Origin: Mycobacterium sp. SMC-8
GTDB lineage: Bacteria > Actinomycetota > Actinomycetes > Mycobacteriales > Mycobacteriaceae
Reading direction: 5' to 3'
Assembly: GCF_025263565.1 (NCBI RefSeq)
Contig: NZ_CP079865.1
Coordinates: 3,100,001 to 3,164,000 of the forward strand
Length of the DNA: 64,000 nt
Part shown: positions 45,011 to 54,132 of the stretch, piece after piece
Layout: the number at the start of each line of letters is the position of its first letter
Numbering within the stretch: the stretch's first letter is position 1
Notes under the pieces: model-generated
Databases searched by the model: none
The model's input: only the letters and a program-made list of their open reading frames with translations
What the model was told of the DNA's origin: nothing
Made by a program: the position numbers and the translations under genes

Positions 45011-45529
45011 GTGGGTTACCCGGAGAACGTGCTGGCCAAGGACGAACACGTCGTCCTGCATCGCCACCCGCACTGGGGGCGGTTGACCATCCCCGCGCTC
45101 GTCCTGATCGTTGCGTCGGCGGCCGCCGCGTTCGTGGCCGGCTACGTCAACACCCTCGACTGGGAGTCGAACGCGAAGAACATCGTGTTCGCCGTCATCG
45201 CAGCGATCTGGCTGATTCTCATCGGGTGGCTGTCGATGTGGCCGTTCCTGAACTGGTGGACCACCCACTTCGTCATCACCGACCGCCGGGTGATGTACCG
45301 CCACGGGCTGATCACCCGCTCCGGCATCGACATCCCGCTGGCGCGGATCAACAGCGTCGAGTTCCGGCACGGCCTTGTCGACCGGATCTTCCGCACCGGC
45401 ACGCTGATCATCGAATCCGCCGCCCAGGACCCGCTGGAATTCCAGGACATCCCGCGCGTCGAGCACGTCCATTCGCTGCTCTACCACGAGGTTTTCGACA
45501 CCCTCGGCACCGAGGAGTCCCCAAGCTGA
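45011..45529 (+). CDS. PH-domain membrane protein (Rv3278c-like)
   Basis: This 172-aa protein starts at the GTG giving (M)GYPENVLAKDEHVVLHRHPH, which matches the usual mycobacterial N-terminus; the frame is open back to 44903 beside the IS110 end. Two membrane helices (about 28-55 and 62-85) are followed by a bacterial PH/YdbS-like domain (FVITDRRVMYRHGLITRSGI, LARINSVEFRHGLVDRIF, GTLIIESAAQDPLEF). Function is unknown in this family. In M. tuberculosis it lies between birA and the GtrA gene Rv3277. Here birA is elsewhere, and the GtrA gene is 8 kb away beyond inserted DNA. Confidence 0.82.
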   Translation: MGYPENVLAKDEHVVLHRHPHWGRLTIPALVLIVASAAAAFVAGYVNTLDWESNAKNIVFAVIAAIWLILIGWLSMWPFLNWWTTHFVITDRRVMYRHGLITRSGIDIPLARINSVEFRHGLVDRIFRTGTLIIESAAQDPLEFQDIPRVEHVHSLLYHEVFDTLGTEESPS

Positions 45530-45565
45530 CCCGGGCTCCGACGGTCGGCCTCGGCCGACCTCGAG

Positions 45566-47788
45566 TCAGCAGGAGGGTGAGCCGAACCAACCGCCCACGT
45601 TGTATCTGGCGTAGTCGAACGGGATGTTCCAGATTGCGCTCACCCCGCCGTACCGGTCGGTGAAGCGTTTCGCTTCCGACGGGCTCATTTGGTCGGCATT
45701 CTTGTGGAACATGCACTGTGCCCGGAAGTTGAGGAATTTCTCGGATTCCTCGTTACTCAAAGGCAAGACGATCGAGATGATGGCCTTGCCGATCTCGATC
45801 GCGGCGGCGGCCGGCTTCGGCAGGATTGCGGTCACGACGTCGGCGATACCTGTGACGATCCGTGGCAGATCCCCTCTTGTGACGCCTTCCATGATCGATG
45901 TCACGCCGTCATTCAGCGCCTTGAAGCGCAGCAAGCCATCGAACCGCCATACCGTCGGAAAGCTGTTCAGCTTCTCGACCATCCGGTCGAGGACCTGGAC
46001 GATCGCACCCACCGTGGCGAGACCCCGCCATGTGTCCTCGAAGTTCGGATCGCCGACGGTCGTGCTGACGGCATACAGGGTGGCGGCGCCGTTGCTCTTG
46101 CTGTCGGCGAGGTAGATGAAGCGTCCGTCGCGACTGAGGGTCATCTCGGACGGTCGTCCCTCGAAATCGACCCGATCGACGATGGCGTGACTGCGGGCAT
46201 CGATCACCGACATCAGATAACCACCGGCGGTATATGACGTCGTGTAGATATACCTGCCACTCGCGCCGACAACAATGTCGACCATCCCGAGCGCCTGAGG
46301 ATCGGCCGATCCTCGGATCGTGGTCACGATGGTGTTGTTGGTCGCGTTGATGATGGCTATCGCCGCATCGGTGCCAAGAGCTGAGCTACTCGTTGCGACG
46401 TACACCTGCTTGCCATCGCGGCTGATGGCCACTGCGCGCGACGACCCGGGCAGCGGCACCTCGGTGACCGCACCGGTGGACAGATTCACCACCGAAAGCG
46501 ACTTGCCGGTGGGGGAATCGTCCCGCGCGATGTAGGCCCGGTTCCCGTGTACCTCGACAGCGGTGGCGTCATGCAGGTACGCGCCCACGTCGACCGTCCG
46601 CTTCAGGGTGCCCGTGCGCGTATCGACGACACCCATCTTCCCGTTGTGCGAGAAGACGTACGCCGTGCGGCCGTCGGAGCTGAGAGTGACATTGGCCAGA
46701 TAATTGCCCACCGACACCGGGAAGGTCCTCAGGACCTTCCGCGTGCCGGCGTCGATGACGGTCATGGTGCCGCTCATCCCGTTCGGCCGGTTCGGCCGGT
46801 AGTTCACCGTCACGATGTAATTGCCGGCCGCCGCGACGTCGTCGACCTCGTCAGGAACCGAAAGTCGGATGACCTTGTCGGATTGAGTGTCGACGATGTC
46901 AATGGCGTTGCCTGTTGCGACGTACACGTATCGGCCGCCGGGACTTGTCGTCGTGCCGCCAGCCGTACCGGTGAGTTGGTAGCTGTCGACGATGGCGACT
47001 TTCGGGGCCTCGAACGGTGGCACTGCTGCCGCCATCACGAAGTGATCGGGCGCGGACTGATCCGGCGGGCTCGCCGGCGTTTCCGCGGTGGGTGCCGCCC
47101 TGTCGGCTTTGGCGGACGGGTTGGGAGGAAGCGCGGAAGACAGCACGGAGACGGGGACGAGCGCATTCAGCGGGGCATCGCCTGTGGATGGCGCATCGTC
47201 GGCTACTGCGGTGCCCACGGCCGCCGTCGTGAACTCGATCGCGGCCGGTGCAGCTTGCGGCGGCTGCGGGGGAGGGGCCGAACGGTGGGCCCCTTCGTCG
47301 ACGCTGCTGATGTCGGTGCCGGCCACGCCGGTGACCGGATCCAGGTCCGCCTCGTCCCCGTCGTCGTCACTGTCCTGGGTGGCCGAGTTGTCTTCGACGC
47401 GAGTAGCTTTCGACTCGACGCCGTTCTCCTCGCTGCCACGCTCGGAGAAGTCGGTGTCGGATTCTGCGTCCGAGTCGGCGGAGTCATCGGTTCGCGCCGG
47501 ATGCAGTGTCCGCTGCCTTGTGTCGGCAGCCTCGCGCTGAGAGGCGTCCGAAGCCCGTGAGGATGACTGCGAGTCATTCGCCGACGATGCAGAGGCGTTG
47601 GTCGATGACTCCGAGCCGGCGTCGGCCTGCGCAACACCGGGGGCCGCGGCCAGTGCCGCACCCACTCCCAACGTGACAGCACCAGCGCCCAGCCATGTGG
47701 ATATGTGCTGGCCATTGCGCTTCGCGCGATGACGTCCGCGAGTCTTGCGCCGCCTCGCAGAACCGGAAACCCCCGCCGATGCCCCCAC
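45566..47788 (-). CDS. Secreted YVTN-type beta-propeller protein with acidic stalk
   Basis: This 740-aa protein starts at a GTG with GAGGGGG 5 bp upstream. A very basic N-terminus (RRRKTRGRHRAKRNGQHIS) precedes a signal peptide (TLGVGAALAAAPGVAQAD). Residues about 55-170 are acidic and Ser/Ala-rich; a Pro/Ala linker follows. From about 255 to 530 there are repeated blades (GGRYVYVATGNAIDIVDT, DGRTAYVFSHNGKMGVVDT, RDGKQVYVATSSS, SGRYIYTTSYTAGGYLMSVI), as in YVTN/surface-layer propellers. The last 150 residues form an unrecognised domain ending in a cysteine. It is probably exported and surface-exposed; the ligand is unknown. Confidence 0.75.
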   Translation of the reverse strand: MGASAGVSGSARRRKTRGRHRAKRNGQHISTWLGAGAVTLGVGAALAAAPGVAQADAGSESSTNASASSANDSQSSSRASDASQREAADTRQRTLHPARTDDSADSDAESDTDFSERGSEENGVESKATRVEDNSATQDSDDDGDEADLDPVTGVAGTDISSVDEGAHRSAPPPQPPQAAPAAIEFTTAAVGTAVADDAPSTGDAPLNALVPVSVLSSALPPNPSAKADRAAPTAETPASPPDQSAPDHFVMAAAVPPFEAPKVAIVDSYQLTGTAGGTTTSPGGRYVYVATGNAIDIVDTQSDKVIRLSVPDEVDDVAAAGNYIVTVNYRPNRPNGMSGTMTVIDAGTRKVLRTFPVSVGNYLANVTLSSDGRTAYVFSHNGKMGVVDTRTGTLKRTVDVGAYLHDATAVEVHGNRAYIARDDSPTGKSLSVVNLSTGAVTEVPLPGSSRAVAISRDGKQVYVATSSSALGTDAAIAIINATNNTIVTTIRGSADPQALGMVDIVVGASGRYIYTTSYTAGGYLMSVIDARSHAIVDRVDFEGRPSEMTLSRDGRFIYLADSKSNGAATLYAVSTTVGDPNFEDTWRGLATVGAIVQVLDRMVEKLNSFPTVWRFDGLLRFKALNDGVTSIMEGVTRGDLPRIVTGIADVVTAILPKPAAAAIEIGKAIISIVLPLSNEESEKFLNFRAQCMFHKNADQMSPSEAKRFTDRYGGVSAIWNIPFDYARYNVGGWFGSPSC

Positions 47789-48336
47789 GATTCCCCCTCA
47801 GTTCGTTTTGTTAGCTAGCTTCGCACCTTCACGTCCGGTTGCCCGTCGATTCCGCGACGAGTCAGACGTTTGACCGACACCGCGCGGTGGATCCGCCGAC
47901 TGCCGGGTTCTGGTGGTATCAAGCGGGCTCGTGGCGAGGAATCTCTGACGACGATCAGGCGGCGATGTCCCGGCGTTGAAATCCGGCGACACCGGCCAGA
48001 GTCATCAACCCGGCGATCACCACAAATGTTGCGAGAAACCACCAGTCGGGTGGTTCGGCCGGGGTGGCGGCGATGTGGACGAACGGTGAGAAGGTCGACA
48101 CCCACGACGGGGCGCCGATGCTGTCGGCGATGACGTTGAGCAGGAATCCGCCGACCACGGGCACCGCACCGACCGCAGTCACCGCACCCGGCGCCCAGCC
48201 GACCGCTAACACCGCAGCGCCGAGCGCCAGCCAGGCCACCGGCACGGTGTTCAACGTACCGGCGACGGAGACGAGTAGGCCCAACCGCGCTCCGGTCAAC
48301 GTCGCTCCGATGCTCATCGCCACCGCGGCGACTAGC

Positions 48337-50029
48337 CCGGATTTTTCGTCGAGGGTGATGGCAGTCGTGCGTTGAGATGCGATTGCGTCGCGAATCCGGT
48401 TGTGTGGTTCTGGGTATGGCGGGGTGGTCCCGTGTCGCCGGGTGGTGCGGGCTTTCCCAGTGCCGGTGGGTCTTTCGTGGTCGGTGGGTCAGGGGGCTTC
48501 GGTCATCGGAAGGCGGTGCGGATGGCTTGCCAGGCGGCCGCGATCTGGGCGGCCCAGCGCCAGGTGGCGTCGATACGTAGTCGGGTTCGGCGGGCGCCGC
48601 GGGTGATCCGGGCGGCCACGTGCAGGACCCGGTAGCGGAAGGTGGCGATCTCGGCGCGAGCCAGACCGGTGTGCTCACGGAATCCCAGAAGTCGGCACCA
48701 GGTGACCAGGTCGGCTGCGGCCAGGACGATTTCGAGCCAGGCGGCGTTGGGCCAGAAACCGTGGCACGGCAGATTCCGCAGTCCGGCGGCTTTGAGATCG
48801 CGGATGCGGTCCTCGACGCGAGCATGTTGGCGATGCCGTAACTCCAGGCCCGCGACCTGTCCAGGGACAATGCCGGGTTCGGTGTCGGTGATGAACGCGG
48901 TGACGCGCATGCCGTCGGCGTCGGTGAACCGCAGTTGTGCACCGGGGTGGGGGCGTTCTTTACGCAGGATCAACCGTGTCCCAGGCGGCCAGGAGTCCAG
49001 GTTGACCAAGGTGGTGGCCTCGGCGACCCAGGCGCCGTCGCGGATCCCGCCTTCGGTGTCGACTGCTGGGTACCAGCCGTCGGCGAGGTTGAGGGTGTCG
49101 ACGGCATCTTGGACGCGGGTATCGACGGGATAGCCGAAGGAGAATCCCACCCCCTGATCGCGGCAGGCGTCGGCGAATTTGTGGGTGGCTCCGGCGGTGT
49201 CGCAGCGCACCAGAACTCTCGGCTGGTCGGGATCATCGCCAGCACTGGGGTCGGGTCGCCATCGTGGCGGCAACGCTGCCAGCGCCTGCGCCAGGACGAT
49301 GATGTGGTCGGAGGCGGTGTTGGAGCCGGCGTTGCCGGTGCGCAGCAGCCCGGCCAGGGCTTCGCCGCCGGCGATCTCGGAGCGATCCAGAAACGCCAGC
49401 AGCGGGTGATGGCCGAAGGTCTTCTTCCACGTCGGCGTGGCGCCGTGCTTGTTGTCGGAGTGATCGATGACCAGGGTGGCGTCGATGTCGATGTGCAGCC
49501 ACTCGCCGGCAGTTGGGGCGGCGCCGGCAGCCCACGCTGCTGCTCGCGCCGCGGACCGGGCTGCTCGCACGGCAGGCAGGTGGGCGGCGTCGATGCGCTG
49601 ATCCACCAGCCGCCACATGGTGGTCGTGGAGGCTTTCGCGCCGAAGGCGTGTTCACGGTCGCCGCAGAGTTGGCCCACGGCGTCGATGCAGTCTGCGCCG
49701 TCGGCGACCGCGGCGGCCAGATCGGCGAACACCTCGCCGGGCGCGTACACCCACGGGCCGCGGTAGGTGTCGGCCAACGCGGCAGTGACCTGCGTCGATA
49801 GCCCGGTTCGGTCGGCGAGTTCCCGCAACATCGCCATCCCGGCATGCGACACGACGCCCTGGCCGTCGGCGGACACTTTGACCCTCGATGCGGCCGCGAT
49901 ATTCTTCACCTGCGAGGTGCCTTCCCGCTGGAACGATTGAACCCTAGAGAAGTCCAATTATTCCTTGCAGGACAGGCACTTTCGCGTATCTACACCCCAT
50001 CGAACGCAAACTTCCGCGAAAAATCCGGG
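48337..50029 (-). mobile_element. IS1380-family element
   Basis: Perfect terminal inverted repeats begin CCCGGATTTTTCG at 48337 and, reversed, at 50029. Flanking direct repeats CTAG are at 48333-48336 and 50030-50033. The element is 1,693 bp with one transposase gene. It is inserted in the ABC permease gene. The right-hand CTAG is also the left flank of the IS5 element, so the two insertions abut. Confidence 0.88.
48503..49957 (-). CDS. IS1380-family transposase
   Basis: This is a 484-aa DDE transposase. The N-terminus MDFSRVQSFQREGTSQVKNI is followed by the IS1380 pattern VSHAGMAMLRELADRTGL and GDREHAFGAKASTTTMWRLV. Catalytic region: LHIDIDATLVIDHSDNKHGA with the first Asp, LVRCDTAGATHKFADACRDQ with the second, and RVEDRIRDLKAAGLRNLPCH with the Glu. 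It ends 165 bp before the element's left terminus. A GTG around 49909 could also start it. Nothing suggests inactivation. Confidence 0.88.
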   Translation of the reverse strand: MDFSRVQSFQREGTSQVKNIAAASRVKVSADGQGVVSHAGMAMLRELADRTGLSTQVTAALADTYRGPWVYAPGEVFADLAAAVADGADCIDAVGQLCGDREHAFGAKASTTTMWRLVDQRIDAAHLPAVRAARSAARAAAWAAGAAPTAGEWLHIDIDATLVIDHSDNKHGATPTWKKTFGHHPLLAFLDRSEIAGGEALAGLLRTGNAGSNTASDHIIVLAQALAALPPRWRPDPSAGDDPDQPRVLVRCDTAGATHKFADACRDQGVGFSFGYPVDTRVQDAVDTLNLADGWYPAVDTEGGIRDGAWVAEATTLVNLDSWPPGTRLILRKERPHPGAQLRFTDADGMRVTAFITDTEPGIVPGQVAGLELRHRQHARVEDRIRDLKAAGLRNLPCHGFWPNAAWLEIVLAAADLVTWCRLLGFREHTGLARAEIATFRYRVLHVAARITRGARRTRLRIDATWRWAAQIAAAWQAIRTAFR

Positions 50030-50033
50030 CTAG

Positions 50034-50963
50034 GGCGTGTCTGCTTAATGTGAACGATGTTGTGCCTGATGCTGTTTAAGTGTTACGGACTGATGTGATT
50101 TCTGATGACTTGTGGTCGGTGATTGAGCCGGTACTGCCTTCGGGTCGACGGCGCGGGCGGCCGTGGAACGATCATCGGGTGACGCTGGAAGGAATTATCT
50201 GGCGTTACCGGACTGGATCTCCGTGGCGCGATCTGCCCGCGCAGTTCGGCGCCTGGCAGTCGGTGGCTGAACGTCACCTGCGGTGGTCCACCGACGGCAC
50301 CTACGCGCAGATCTTCGCAGCGATCTCCCGTGACATCGATGTCGATGACGCTGACGCTGAGCTGGTCGAACTGCTGCTGGCGGTGGATTCGACCAGCGTG
50401 CGTGTACATCAGCATGCCGCTGGTGCCCGCCCTGGTCGCCACACAGGGGGATCTGTCGAATTACAACAAACACCCCGATGAGCCCGATGACCATGCCATC
50501 GGCCGTTCACGCGGCGGGCTGACAACGAAGATCCACGCGCTGGCCGATCAACGCTGCAGCGCGGTCACCATGGCACTGTCGCCGGGGCAAGCCGGCGACA
50601 ACCCGATGCTGTGGCCACTGCTGACTGCCCATCAGGGCCCAAAGTTTCGGCTACTCGCCGATAAGGCGTACTCCCATGACTCGACCCGAGCCCGACTGCG
50701 CCAGCTCAAAATCGCCCACACCATTCCCGAGCGCAGCGACCAGATCGCCCGCCGAAAGAGCCGGGGAAGCAAAGGCGGACGGCCACCGGCGTTCTCCGGG
50801 CGAATCTATAAGCACCGCAACACCGTCGAGCGATCCTTCAACCGCTTCAAGCACTGGCGAGGTATCGCCACCCGATACGACAAATACGCGCTGAGCTACC
50901 TCGGGGGCGTCACCCTAGCTGCGATCATCATCTATCACCGCGTCCGCAATTAACAGACACTAC
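50034..50963 (+). mobile_element. IS5-family element
   Basis: The inverted ends are GGCGTGTCTGCTTAAT at 50034 and, reversed from the right end, GTAGTGTCTGTTAAT. CTAG occurs immediately to the left (50030-50033) and right (50964-50967), a target duplication of the YTAR type known for IS5. The element of about 930 bp carries two overlapping frames, as in the IS427 subgroup. It landed in a CTAG created or kept by the adjacent IS1380. Confidence 0.82.
50080..50953 (+). CDS. IS5-family transposase, two frames (IS427-like)
   Basis: Frame one (50080-50481) gives MLRTDVISDDLWSVIEPVLP, the DUF4096/IS5 N-terminus, and the first catalytic Asp in LLLAVDSTSVRVHQHAAGA. Frame two (to 50953) continues from about 50420: PALVATQGDLSNYNKHPDEP, then RSRGGLTTKIHALADQ, the second Asp in RLLADKAYSHDSTRARL and the Glu in KHRNTVERSFNRFKHWRG. 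The shift is +1 (or -2) and falls within 50400-50460. IS427-group elements commonly make their transposase by frameshifting, so this is probably functional, although a simple mutation cannot be excluded. Confidence 0.82.
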
Positions 50964-51663
50964 CTAGATGCAGCGTCACGACGCCGACCGCGGTCACCAG
51001 GATCTCGCAGCCGAGGACCGACGTTCGGGAGACTGGTCCGGCCAGCACCGGAGTCCAGCGTTGTGCACGCTCGTCGGCCACCCACGCGGCCAACCGGGTC
51101 GCCGCATAGAGGCCGGTGGGTATCGCGAGCAGACTGAACAACGCCGCGGCGAAGCCGGAGGCGGTGTGCAAGCCGGCGAAACCGGCCGCGGACGCCAACT
51201 CGGCGAACCGGGGATTCTGGTCGAAGAAGTCGAGGATCGACGCGATCAGCGCACCCAAGATGAGGAAGTAGACGCCGATTCCGACCGCCCAGCCGACCAC
51301 CGGCCGCACGGCCCGGCGACTGGTGAACGCCAAAACCGAACCGAGCAGCCACATTCGCGGCGCCCGACGGCTGCGGGGGCCGATCCATCCGGCGCCGAGG
51401 TCACGGCGGTGGGCGGCTGCCACCGCAGCGGCGGTCACCGCCACGGCGTAGGCGGCGAGCGCCACCAACGGCATCGGGTCGTTGTCGGCATACGGTGCGA
51501 CACGCCCCATCAGCCCGAAGGGGCTCATCCACGCCGTGAACGCCAGCACGCTGACGCCGTCAGACAGCATGCGTAGCAACAGCGCCGCGACCAGGACCCC
51601 GACGGCGGCACCGGCCGCCGTCGGCCGGTTTCCGACGTCCGTTCGCGCGTAAGCTGCATGCAC

Positions 51664-52024
51664 GGTGTGCCGGGAAGTCTGGTCGGCAGCACGCGGAGGC
51701 GACTAGCCGGGCGTGTTCATGGGATTGTCGATACAGCTGAGGTATGCACTTGTCAGGCAGCCGGTCTCGAAGGTGCGCGGTGTTTCGCCGGCATCCCGTG
51801 CCCACGGTGTCGACAAATGCCGGCATGAGCGATCGAGGTGTGCGGTGAGCGGACCCAGGCGCTTGATTTGCGCGATCACCCACCCAGGACAACCGCGGGC
51901 GGCCGTACCCCCCTCCATGGCCGCCCGCGGCTGAAAACCGACAGGCCGGTCGCCGCAGCCCACGCCGGCCGGCGAAGAGTTCGGCACAATGTCCGGAGAT
52001 GGTGGGGTCAGCTGATCTTCGGGG
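51664..52024. other. Intergenic region with a strong hairpin
   Basis: There is no gene in these 361 bp. A perfect 12-bp inverted repeat, CCGCGGGCGGCC at 51893-51904 and its complement at 51919-51930, with a 14-nt loop, could act as a terminator or a structured leader. The missing 5' part of the ABC permease would have lain around here, so this may be a deletion scar. Confidence 0.45.
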
Positions 52025-52597
52025 GTGGTGCGCGTGATCCGGCGTCGGCACCTGCTGATTCCCGCAGCGACGGCCGCGCTGGTGCTGCTGCTGGTCTTCA
52101 ACGGCGCCAGCGGCACGTTGCTGTTCGCGCATGCACCACGCGATCCGCTGGCGCGCGCCGACGCGATCGTGGTGCTCGGCGGGGAACACGACGGCCGCGA
52201 GGCCTACGGGCTGCGACTGGCCGAGCAGGGCTATGCGCCGACCGTGCTGCTGTCGAACCCGTACCACGCCAAAGACAAGGTGATGCGCAAAGCCTGCGCG
52301 CCGCGCACCGACATCCAAGTGATTTGCCGAAAGCCCGCGCCGGCCACCACCCGCGGCGAAGCGCGCATGGCCCGCGACCTCGCCGACGCCTACGGCTGGC
52401 ACAAGATCGTCGTCGTCAGCTGGCGCTACCACCTGCCGCGCGCCCGACGCATCTTCGACCAGTGCTTCACCACGCCGACGCGCAGCGTGATCATGCGCGA
52501 CGTGCCCCGCGAGTATCCGTTCTCGGTGGCGCAGTGGCAGTACACCTACCTCTACCAGTACGGCGGATGGGTGAAAGCCGAACTGATCGGCTGTTAA
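52025..52597 (+). CDS. YdcF/SanA-like DUF218 protein
   Basis: This 190-aa protein has an N-terminal signal anchor (LLIPAATAALVLLLVFNGAS). The DUF218 fold follows: ADAIVVLGGEHDGREAYGLR, PTVLLSNPYHAK, ATTRGEARMARDLADAYGWH and KIVVVSWRYHLPRARRIFDQ. These proteins sit at the membrane and are linked to envelope or vancomycin tolerance in some bacteria; the chemistry is unknown. Start GTG at 52025; GTGs at 52028 and 52034 are alternatives. It overlaps the convergent CrcB-like gene by 4 bp. Confidence 0.75.
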   Translation: MVRVIRRRHLLIPAATAALVLLLVFNGASGTLLFAHAPRDPLARADAIVVLGGEHDGREAYGLRLAEQGYAPTVLLSNPYHAKDKVMRKACAPRTDIQVICRKPAPATTRGEARMARDLADAYGWHKIVVVSWRYHLPRARRIFDQCFTTPTRSVIMRDVPREYPFSVAQWQYTYLYQYGGWVKAELIGC

Positions 52598-52950
52598 CGC
52601 AACTTCACGTACAACGTCGTACCGGCCCGCAGCGCCAGGTACCCGGCCAACGCGAACGTCGCCCCGACCGCGCAGTGCACCGCCAACCGACGGGTGACCC
52701 GCCACGCCGTCGCCGCGATCGCGTCCCCGCCCAGCCACAGCGGCCGCGCCAGGCTCACCATGACCATGCTCGCCGCCGAGCCGAGCACCCCGACACCGAC
52801 CAGCGCGGTCAACGCCTCGGACCGCTCCTGGACGCCGAACGCCCCCAGCAACGCGCACACCACCGCCGTCACCGCCAGCGGCCTGCGCCGCCCGACCAGC
52901 GCCAACGCGGTGCCCGCGGCGCCGCCGAGCGCGACCAGCACCCACGTCAC
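52594..52950 (-). CDS. crcB: CrcB/Fluc-like fluoride channel subunit
   Basis: This 118-aa protein has four hydrophobic helices. It starts at a GTG (VTWVLVALGGAAGTALALVG) that overlaps the previous gene's stop as GTGA. The features LGAFGVQERSEALTALVGVG and RRLAVHCAVGATFALAGYLA correspond to positions of CrcB helices. Actinobacteria often carry two crcB genes in tandem that form a heterodimeric fluoride exporter. This copy is more divergent: the GTLxVN and TFSTF signatures are not clear. The function is therefore inferred from pairing, size and topology. Confidence 0.6.
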   Translation of the reverse strand: MTWVLVALGGAAGTALALVGRRRPLAVTAVVCALLGAFGVQERSEALTALVGVGVLGSAASMVMVSLARPLWLGGDAIAATAWRVTRRLAVHCAVGATFALAGYLALRAGTTLYVKLR

Positions 52951-53315
52951 CGCGTCACCGCCCGCCTGGCCAGCAGGCCCAGCAGCAGTCCGCCGAGCGC
53001 GGCGGCCGGGGTCAGGGTCAGAAACGCGATCGACAACAGCGCCGGCTGGCTGACCGTCAGCACCGCGTAGGCGCTCAGACTGGCCGCGCCGGCGCACACA
53101 CCCAGCACGAAACTCAGCACCGGCCCGGTCGCACCGCGGGCCACCACGAAGGTCGCGACGGTGAACGCCACCCCGACCGTGAGCGTCGTCGACACCAGCA
53201 GCTGATGCGGTTGCGGCCACGTGTCCGCGGCGGCATATCTGATCAGCGCGCCGACCGCGCCACCCGGGACCAGGGCCCACGGCAGCGCTTGGGAGCGGTG
53301 GTGTTGACCCGGCAC
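52947..53315 (-). CDS. crcB: CrcB/Fluc-like fluoride channel subunit
   Basis: This 122-aa, four-helix protein starts MPGQHHRSQALPWALVPGGA. The region VPGGAVGALIRYAAADTWP matches the CrcB N-terminus (GGxxGAxxRY). VSTTLTVGVAFTVATFVVAR occupies the second-helix position, where the canonical Asn is replaced. It is the upstream member of the pair, with the second gene overlapping by 4 bp. The fluoride channel role is established for the family, but the loss of some hallmark residues makes activity uncertain. Confidence 0.65.
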   Translation of the reverse strand: MPGQHHRSQALPWALVPGGAVGALIRYAAADTWPQPHQLLVSTTLTVGVAFTVATFVVARGATGPVLSFVLGVCAGAASLSAYAVLTVSQPALLSIAFLTLTPAAALGGLLLGLLARRAVTR

Positions 53316-53357
53316 AAGTTGAGGCTATGTCTGAATTGTCGTCCCGGCCGCGCCGGA

Positions 53358-54038
53358 CTACGAGGTCTTCGACACCCGGGGCTCGGACGGATCCACCTGA
53401 CGCTGCATCCAGCGGCGACGGCTGGGCCGCATCGGGGTGACGTTGCCGGCGGTGTCGGGATGCTCGGGGTGGCGCAGCTCGTACTCATCTTCGAGCGCCT
53501 CGGCCAGGCCGCCGCCGGTCAGCGTGGACTCCAGCGCCTTCTCCGGGTTGCGGGCGAACTCGTCGGGGAACACGTAGCGGCGGAACGCCCAGAACCGGAA
53601 CGCCATCTGCAGCAGGTTGCCGATGATGTAGGCCGACACGAAGTCGGCGATGTTCTCCGTCATCAGCGACACCATCGGCGCGCGCAGCATGAACACGTAG
53701 CTGGAGATCCACAGCGGGGCCATGCTCAACAGCACGCCCACGCCGCTGACCCCGAAGAACAGCAGCGCCTCGTGATGACGCTCCCGGCCGCCCCGGTCGC
53801 GGAAACTCCATTCGCGGTTCAGGATGTAAGAAGCGATCACCGCGACGATGCCGGCGATGATCTTCGCCGTCACCGGCTTGGGCTCCAGGATCGTCAACTT
53901 CAGCGTGAAGAAGATCGCCGAATCGATGACGAACGTGGTCGCACCGACGATGGCAAACTTGATCAGCTCGTGGTGCCGTTCGGCGTAGGGACGGATCGGC
54001 CCCGGAAGGCGGCGGATCGTCGCATCGGCAAAGGACAC
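53358..54038 (-). CDS. GtrA-family membrane protein (Rv3277-like)
   Basis: This 226-aa protein has four membrane helices in the GtrA domain (about 25-165): LIKFAIVGATTFVIDSAIFF, IIAGIVAVIASYILNREWSF, FFGVSGVGVLLSMAPLWISS and FVSAYIIGNLLQMAFRFWAF, followed by RRYVFPDEF. The polar C-terminal tail of about 60 residues is typical of the mycobacterial orthologue. GtrA proteins are thought to move polyprenyl-linked sugars across the membrane or support cell-wall glycosylation. It is divergent from purK with a 94-bp spacer, the same arrangement as in M. tuberculosis. Confidence 0.85.
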   Translation of the reverse strand: MSFADATIRRLPGPIRPYAERHHELIKFAIVGATTFVIDSAIFFTLKLTILEPKPVTAKIIAGIVAVIASYILNREWSFRDRGGRERHHEALLFFGVSGVGVLLSMAPLWISSYVFMLRAPMVSLMTENIADFVSAYIIGNLLQMAFRFWAFRRYVFPDEFARNPEKALESTLTGGGLAEALEDEYELRHPEHPDTAGNVTPMRPSRRRWMQRQVDPSEPRVSKTS

Positions 54039-54132
54039 AAGGAGCCAGTTTACGTAAGCGGCTGCCCAGATGCCGCATCGCGGCGTAACCGCAGGTCAAT
54101 GCTGTGGCGCCGGTCATGACAACATATACGCC

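Larger units (their letters stand above)
47955..51663 (-). pseudogene. ABC-2 transporter permease, truncated and split by two ISs
   Basis: The 5' part (51663 to 50964) encodes six or so membrane helices typical of the 'exporter of polyketide antibiotics' permeases (MSPFGLMGRVAPYADNDPMP, ARRDLGAGWI-like). The 3' part (48336 to 47955) ends VVIAGLMTLAGVAGFQRRDI. Between them are an IS1380 element, a CTAG, and an IS5 element. Removing both elements and the extra CTAG copies restores GVVTLHLVAAVAMSIGATLT in frame. The first 190 or so residues of the family are absent upstream of 51663, so the gene was also truncated at its 5' end. No cognate ATPase gene is nearby. Confidence 0.82.

Noticed and set aside
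51560..52945. 461-codon minus-strand frame over the YdcF-like gene
   Set aside because: The translation is repetitive Arg/Gly/Ala and lies opposite a protein with a clear DUF218 fold.
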